Part shown: positions 5,486-9,350 of the stretch, one piece after another
Position numbering within the stretch: position 1 is the stretch's first letter
Layout of the letters: the number at the start of each line of letters is the position of its first letter
Source: Alterirhizorhabdus sp964247265
Lineage (GTDB): Bacteria; Pseudomonadota; Alphaproteobacteria; Sphingomonadales; Sphingomonadaceae
Direction: 5' to 3'
Assembly (NCBI GenBank): GCA_964247265.1
Contig: CAXTTS010000120.1
Span: 1 to 9,350, forward strand
DNA: 9,350 nucleotides
The notes under the pieces: generated by a model
Told to the model about the DNA's origin: nothing
What the model saw: the letters and a program-made list of their open reading frames with translations, nothing else
Database searches by the model: none
Program-made: the position numbers and the translations under genes

Positions 5486-6022
5486 ATGAGCCTGCGCGCC
5501 GATCTTCGCACCGCGACGGCGGAGCATCATGCGCGGCTGGATGCCGCCTTGGATCGCTTCGACCTGACCGATCCACGCGCCTACCGCGCTTTCCTGCGCG
5601 CCCATGCGCGGGCGCTGCTGCCGATCGAGCAGGCGATCGCGGGTTCGCCGGCATCGGCGGGATGGCGTGCGCGGGGGCCGCTGCTGACCGACGACCTGCT
5701 GGCGCTCGGCGAGCCGATGCCGCCCCCCATGCCGATCGATCCGGTGAGCGATGCGGGCTGCTGGGGCATGCGCTACGTGGCGGAGGGATCGCGCCTGGGC
5801 GGAGCCTTGCTGTCGCGGCAGGTGGGCGCGGGATTGCCGGCGCGCTATCTCGGCGCGCATCATGGCAAGGGCGAGTGGCGCGGCTTCCTCGACGCGCTGG
5901 AGGCTGCGGCGGTCGATGGTGGAGCGGAATGGCGCGCGGAGGCAAGCGAGGGTGCCATGCAGGCGTTCGACCTGTTCGCCTTGAGTGTAGCCGGGGAGAT
6001 GGCGCTTGATGAACGGCGTTGA
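5486..6022 (+). CDS. bphO: Bacterial heme oxygenase (biliverdin-producing)
   Basis: A 178-residue cytoplasmic heme oxygenase that opens heme with O2 and electrons to give biliverdin, CO and Fe2+. The N-terminal LRTATAEHHARLD carries the proximal heme-ligand histidine (H15 by alignment with the usual T-x3-H-x2-L-[DE] pattern). WGMRYVAEGSRLGGALL in the middle is the conserved distal-helix region ('YV.EGS.LGG'). The length is typical of the short bacterial BphO type. The start is the ATG at 5486, with AGAGG 9 nt upstream; a GTG further upstream in frame would add a tail unlike the family. Its 3' end overlaps the bacteriophytochrome start by 14 nt, so the two are translationally coupled: BphO supplies the chromophore that BphP binds. 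Confidence 0.9.
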   Translation: MSLRADLRTATAEHHARLDAALDRFDLTDPRAYRAFLRAHARALLPIEQAIAGSPASAGWRARGPLLTDDLLALGEPMPPPMPIDPVSDAGCWGMRYVAEGSRLGGALLSRQVGAGLPARYLGAHHGKGEWRGFLDALEAAAVDGGAEWRAEASEGAMQAFDLFALSVAGEMALDERR

Positions 6023-8579
6023 TCTCCTTCCCGACGCGGCGGTCGACCTGACCAATTGCGATCGCGAGCCGATCCAGATTCCGGGCCGGATCCAGCCGTT
6101 CGGCTTCCTGGTGGCGCTGACCGCCGACTGGCTCGTCTCGCGCGTGTCGGCGAATGCGGCGGACTTCATCGGCCTGTCGCCGGAGGAGATGCTGGGCAAG
6201 CCGCTGGCGGGTCTGTTCGCCGAGGAGGCGATCCACGCGATCCGCAACCGGATGACGATGCTGCGTGGCCCCGATGCGGTGGAGCGCATGTCGGGCGTGG
6301 AGCTGATCGCCGGGCGGCTGTTCGATCTGGCGGTGCATTTCGCAGGCGACATCGTGATCCTGGAGGCGGAGCCGGCGCGCGGCGACGATGTGGAGGCCTC
6401 CACGCTCGTCCGCTCGATGATCGGCCGGCTGGGGCAGACGGACGGCATGGAGGCGTTCTTCCGCGAGGGCGCGCGGCAGGTACGCGCGCTGACCGGCTTC
6501 GATCGGGTGATGATCTATCGCTTCGACCAGGAGGGCGCGGGCGAGGTGATCGCCGAGGCGGTGCGGCCCGGCGTCGACAGCTTCATGGGGCTGCACTACC
6601 CCGCTTCGGATATCCCCGCGCAGGCGCGCGTGCTGTACCTGCGCAACATCTTCCGCGTGATCGTGGACGTGGCCGGCGTGCCGGTGCCGATCGTGCCGAC
6701 GCTCGATCCGCGCGGACGCCCGCTCGATCTGTCGCTCGCGGTGATGCGGGCGGTGTCGCCGATCCATATCGAATATCTGGCGAACATGGGCGTGAAGGCG
6801 TCGCTGTCGATCTCGATCGTCGTCGACGGGCGGCTGTGGGGCCTGTTCGCCTGCCACCATTATGAGCCGCGCCTGCCGGGCATCGGCCATCGCGGCGCGG
6901 CCGAACTGTTCGGCCAAATGTTCTCGATGATGCTCGAAAGCCGCGAGCGGCGCGAGGTGGCGGATTACGAGACGCGCGCGCGGGCGGTGGCGGACCGGCT
7001 GATGGCGGCGGTGGCGCAGGATGCCGGCGTGCTGGCGGACAGCGGCTGGCTGGGCGAGGTGATCGCGGACACGATCCCCTGCGACGGGGTGGGCGTGTAT
7101 CTGAACGGCGCGCTTTCGCTCTCCGGCCTGACGCCCGACCGGGCGCAGTTCGAGCGGCTGGTAACGGCGTTGAACCAGGCGGCGGCAAGCGCGGTATTCT
7201 CGACCGACCACATCGCCGCGATCATTCCGGAGGCCGCGCAATATGCCGACCGCGCCGCCGGACTGATCGCCATCCCGCTCTCGCGTTCGCCGCGCGATTA
7301 TGTGGTGCTGTTCCGCAGCGAGCGGCTGCGCGCGGTGCGCTGGGCGGGCAATCCCGAAAAGCCGGTCGAGCCCGGGCCAAACGGGATGCGGCTGACGCCG
7401 CGCAAGAGCTTCGAGATCTGGTCCGAGCTGGTGAAGGGGAAAGCGATGCCCTTTACCCCCGCCGAGCTGCGCGTGGCGGAAACGCTGCGCACGGCGTTGC
7501 TGGAGGTGGTGCTGCGCCTGTCGGACAGCGCGACGGACGATCGCCGGCGCGCGCAGGAGCAGCAGGAGCTGCTGATCGCCGAGCTCAACCACCGCGTCCG
7601 CAACATCCTGTCGCTGATCCGCGGGCTGATCTCGCAGACGCGCAGCACGGCCCCCTCCCCCGAGGCGTTCGTGCAGACGCTGGACGACCGCATCCAGGCG
7701 CTCGCACGCGCGCACGACCAGATCACCAGCGATCGTTGGGGGCCGGCGCGGCTGATCGACCTGATCGAGACGGAAGCCGGCGCGTTTCTGGGCGGCAAGC
7801 GCGAGCGGGTGCGGCTGAACGGCCCCAACGTGCTGATCGAGGCCGGGGCGTTCACGACGCTGGCATTGGTGTTTCACGAACTGCTGACGAACGCCGCCAA
7901 ATATGGCGCGCTGGCCGATAGCGGCCGGGTGACGATCGACTGGAAGGTGGACGCGCAGGGATCGCTGCTGATCGACTGGCGCGAGGAAGGCGGCCCCGCC
8001 GTGCAGGCGCCCACCCGTCGCGGCTTCGGATCGACCATCATCGAGCGATCGATCCCGTTCGATCTGGGCGGGCTGGCGGAGATACGCTACCGGCTGAGCG
8101 GCGTGGAGGCGCATTTCTGCGTACCCTCCCGCCACGTCGCGCGGGTGCTGCCGGCGGTCGCCGGGCAGGCCGTTCCGGCCCCGGCGGACGAGCCCGATCG
8201 CGGTGCGCTGGCCGGGCGCAATGTGTTGCTGGTCGAGGACAGCATGATTATCGCGCTGGACGGCGAGGATGCGTTGCGTGCGCTGGGCGCCGGCCGCGTC
8301 GCTACCGCCGCATCGGTGGCGCGGGCGCTGGCGCTGATCGAAGGCGACGATCCGCCCGATTTCGCGCTGCTCGACTTCAACCTCGGGGTCGAGACGAGCC
8401 TGGCGGTGGCGGATGCGCTGGTCGCGCGCGATACGCCCTTCGCTTTCGCGACGGGCTATGGCGACCAGCTGGACCTGCCGGCGCGGCTGGCCGACATACC
8501 GATCGTCCGCAAGCCGTACAGCATCGATACGCTGAGCCAGGCGATCGGTCTGATGGCGGCTGCTCGCCCGGCGACCTGA
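6009..8579 (+). CDS. bphP: Bacteriophytochrome hybrid histidine kinase (PAS-GAF-PHY-HWE kinase-REC)
   Basis: An 856-residue red/far-red photoreceptor that binds biliverdin and controls a histidine kinase. In order: bilin-attachment Cys17 (LTNCDREPIQIPG) before the PAS domain; GAF with PASDIPAQAR (D201) and SPIHIEYL (H253), the pyrrole-water contact residues; PHY with tongue motif PRKSF (464-468). The kinase is HWE/HisKA_2-type: phospho-acceptor H528 in ELNHRVRN, N628 in HELLTNAAKYG, WREEGGP (657-663) and GFG (672-674). The C-terminal receiver has LLVEDS, phospho-acceptor D789 in LLDFNLG, and VRKPYS. Two usually conserved positions near Cys17 differ: IQIPG for IHIPG, and IQPFG for IQPHG. The start is ATG 6009, with GGGGAG 10 nt upstream; TTG 6006 (7 nt spacing) is an alternative. 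It overlaps bphO by 14 nt. The partner and output genes are not in the window. Confidence 0.93.
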   Translation: MNGVDLLPDAAVDLTNCDREPIQIPGRIQPFGFLVALTADWLVSRVSANAADFIGLSPEEMLGKPLAGLFAEEAIHAIRNRMTMLRGPDAVERMSGVELIAGRLFDLAVHFAGDIVILEAEPARGDDVEASTLVRSMIGRLGQTDGMEAFFREGARQVRALTGFDRVMIYRFDQEGAGEVIAEAVRPGVDSFMGLHYPASDIPAQARVLYLRNIFRVIVDVAGVPVPIVPTLDPRGRPLDLSLAVMRAVSPIHIEYLANMGVKASLSISIVVDGRLWGLFACHHYEPRLPGIGHRGAAELFGQMFSMMLESRERREVADYETRARAVADRLMAAVAQDAGVLADSGWLGEVIADTIPCDGVGVYLNGALSLSGLTPDRAQFERLVTALNQAAASAVFSTDHIAAIIPEAAQYADRAAGLIAIPLSRSPRDYVVLFRSERLRAVRWAGNPEKPVEPGPNGMRLTPRKSFEIWSELVKGKAMPFTPAELRVAETLRTALLEVVLRLSDSATDDRRRAQEQQELLIAELNHRVRNILSLIRGLISQTRSTAPSPEAFVQTLDDRIQALARAHDQITSDRWGPARLIDLIETEAGAFLGGKRERVRLNGPNVLIEAGAFTTLALVFHELLTNAAKYGALADSGRVTIDWKVDAQGSLLIDWREEGGPAVQAPTRRGFGSTIIERSIPFDLGGLAEIRYRLSGVEAHFCVPSRHVARVLPAVAGQAVPAPADEPDRGALAGRNVLLVEDSMIIALDGEDALRALGAGRVATAASVARALALIEGDDPPDFALLDFNLGVETSLAVADALVARDTPFAFATGYGDQLDLPARLADIPIVRKPYSIDTLSQAIGLMAAARPAT

Positions 8580-8598
8580 CCGACGGAGATCATCAGCG

Positions 8599-9350
8599 AT
8601 GACAGCAGCAACCGGCCGCTTCCTCTCCCATCAGGCGCAGGGTTTCGTGCGAGTGGCCGCCTGTACGCCGATCGGCACCGCCGGCGACCCCGCGACCAAC
8701 GTGGCGAACACGCTGGCGCTGGCGCGGCAGGGCGATGCGGCGGGGGCGGACCTGCTGCTGTTCCCCGAACTGAACCTCTCCTCCTACGCGATCGACGACC
8801 TGCTGTTGCAGGATGCGCTGCTCGACGCGGTGGAGGCGGGCATCGCCACGCTGGTGGAGGAGAGCCGCACGCTGGCGCCGGTGCTGCTGGTCGGCGCCCC
8901 GCTGCGGCGACAGGGCCGGCTGTATAACTGCGCGGTGGCGATCGCGCGCGGGCGGGTGCTGGGCGTGGTGCCCAAGAGTTTTCTGCCGAATTATCGCGAA
9001 TATTATGAGAAGCGCTGGTTCGCCCCCGGCGTGGGTTTGAGCGGGCTGGACATCGCGGTGGCCGGGCAGACGGCGCCGTTCGGGCCGGACCTGCTGTTCG
9101 CCGCCGGCGACGGCAGGGGCTTCGTCGCCAGGGCGCAGGAGATCGTCGCCGAAACGCGCAAAGGCCGTCAGGTGGTCAACGTCCGCGCGGGCGCGAAGCT
9201 GAAGGTGGTGCGGCTGATCGCGCCGGAGCATGATTATGTCGCGGCGATCGGCGACAATCGCAAGCTGGTCGTGTTCCCGCTTGCCGAACTGCCCGAAATG
9301 GCGCGCGGACAGGGCGCGCAGCTCCAGCGTTATCGCGATGGGGGCCTGGC
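8599..9350 (+). CDS. NAD+ synthetase (glutamine-hydrolysing) N-terminus joined in frame to ParC C-terminal sequence; runs off the right edge
   Basis: Starts at ATG 8599 with GGAG 10 nt upstream, 19 bases after bphP. Residues 1-169 read as the amidase (nitrilase-like glutaminase) domain of long NadE: FPELNLSSYAIDDLLLQDAL with catalytic Glu57, LVGAPLRRQGRLYNCAVAI, and VVPKSFLPNYREYYEKR with catalytic Lys126. After PFGPDLLFAA the family should continue with a segment holding the catalytic cysteine (expected near residue 181). Instead the same frame, from about 9106, reads DGRGFVARAQEIVAETRKGR, then GDNRKLVVFPLAELPEMARG and LQRYRDGGL, which is typical of alphaproteobacterial topoisomerase IV subunit A. 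The glutaminase cysteine and the whole synthetase domain are therefore absent here. There is no stop or frameshift before the edge. As written it cannot make NAD+ from glutamine. Confidence 0.8.
   Translation, partial: MTAATGRFLSHQAQGFVRVAACTPIGTAGDPATNVANTLALARQGDAAGADLLLFPELNLSSYAIDDLLLQDALLDAVEAGIATLVEESRTLAPVLLVGAPLRRQGRLYNCAVAIARGRVLGVVPKSFLPNYREYYEKRWFAPGVGLSGLDIAVAGQTAPFGPDLLFAAGDGRGFVARAQEIVAETRKGRQVVNVRAGAKLKVVRLIAPEHDYVAAIGDNRKLVVFPLAELPEMARGQGAQLQRYRDGGL
9106..9350 (+). other. parC: ParC (topoisomerase IV subunit A) C-terminal-domain-like segment
   Basis: This stretch encodes a GyrA/ParC beta-pinwheel blade pattern: GRGFV..., AETRKGRQVVNV, then the IGDNRKLVVFPLAELPEM and RGQGAQLQRYRDGGL region that is highly characteristic of alphaproteobacterial ParC. 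In a normal ParC it would be preceded by several hundred residues of the breakage-reunion domain with its catalytic tyrosine; none of that is present. It is listed separately because it is not NadE sequence. The exact junction is uncertain by about 25 bases. Confidence 0.75.

Noticed and set aside
5457..8135. An 892-codon open frame on the minus strand, antisense to bphO-bphP
   Set aside because: It is rich in Arg, His, Gln and Ala with no recognisable domain, as expected for an antisense shadow of a GC-rich gene. The plus strand carries a complete, motif-rich bacteriophytochrome.

Overview
The window is GC-rich DNA from an alphaproteobacterium, most likely a sphingomonad (Sphingomonas or a close relative). 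This rests on the ParB style, the paired heme oxygenase and HWE-kinase bacteriophytochrome, and the codon use. I could run no database search, so the genus is inference. It divides into an integrated mobile element (about 1-4739) and a chromosomal part (about 4740-9350).

Mobile element, 1-4739. Eight genes on the + strand form one tightly packed operon: a ParB-like protein (cut by the left edge), a small MazG-like protein, an unknown helical protein, a zinc-ribbon protein, an XRE-type regulator, a DUF551-like protein, an excisionase-type HTH protein and a complete tyrosine integrase. The first six junctions overlap by 4 or 1 nt, and the excisionase frame overlaps the integrase by 208 nt. The integrase ends 55 bases from the 3' end of a tRNA-His gene on the - strand. 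This is the usual arrangement for an element inserted into a tRNA 3' end; its other end lies left of the window.

Chromosomal part, 4740-9350. tRNA-His(GTG) has its own plausible promoter. It is followed by an Rrf2-family regulator and then bphO-bphP: heme oxygenase makes biliverdin, which is the chromophore of the overlapping downstream bacteriophytochrome. That photoreceptor has the order PAS-GAF-PHY-HWE kinase-receiver, and the residues needed for bilin binding and phosphotransfer are present.

The most unusual feature is the last reading frame (8599 to the right edge). It begins as glutamine-dependent NAD+ synthetase (NadE) but changes in frame, near 9097-9120, into sequence that reads as the C-terminal domain of topoisomerase IV subunit A (ParC). 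The switch falls just before the expected catalytic cysteine of the NadE glutaminase. It is either a real deletion or recombination fusion, or an assembly or joining artefact. I saw no CRISPR array, insertion sequence or rRNA.
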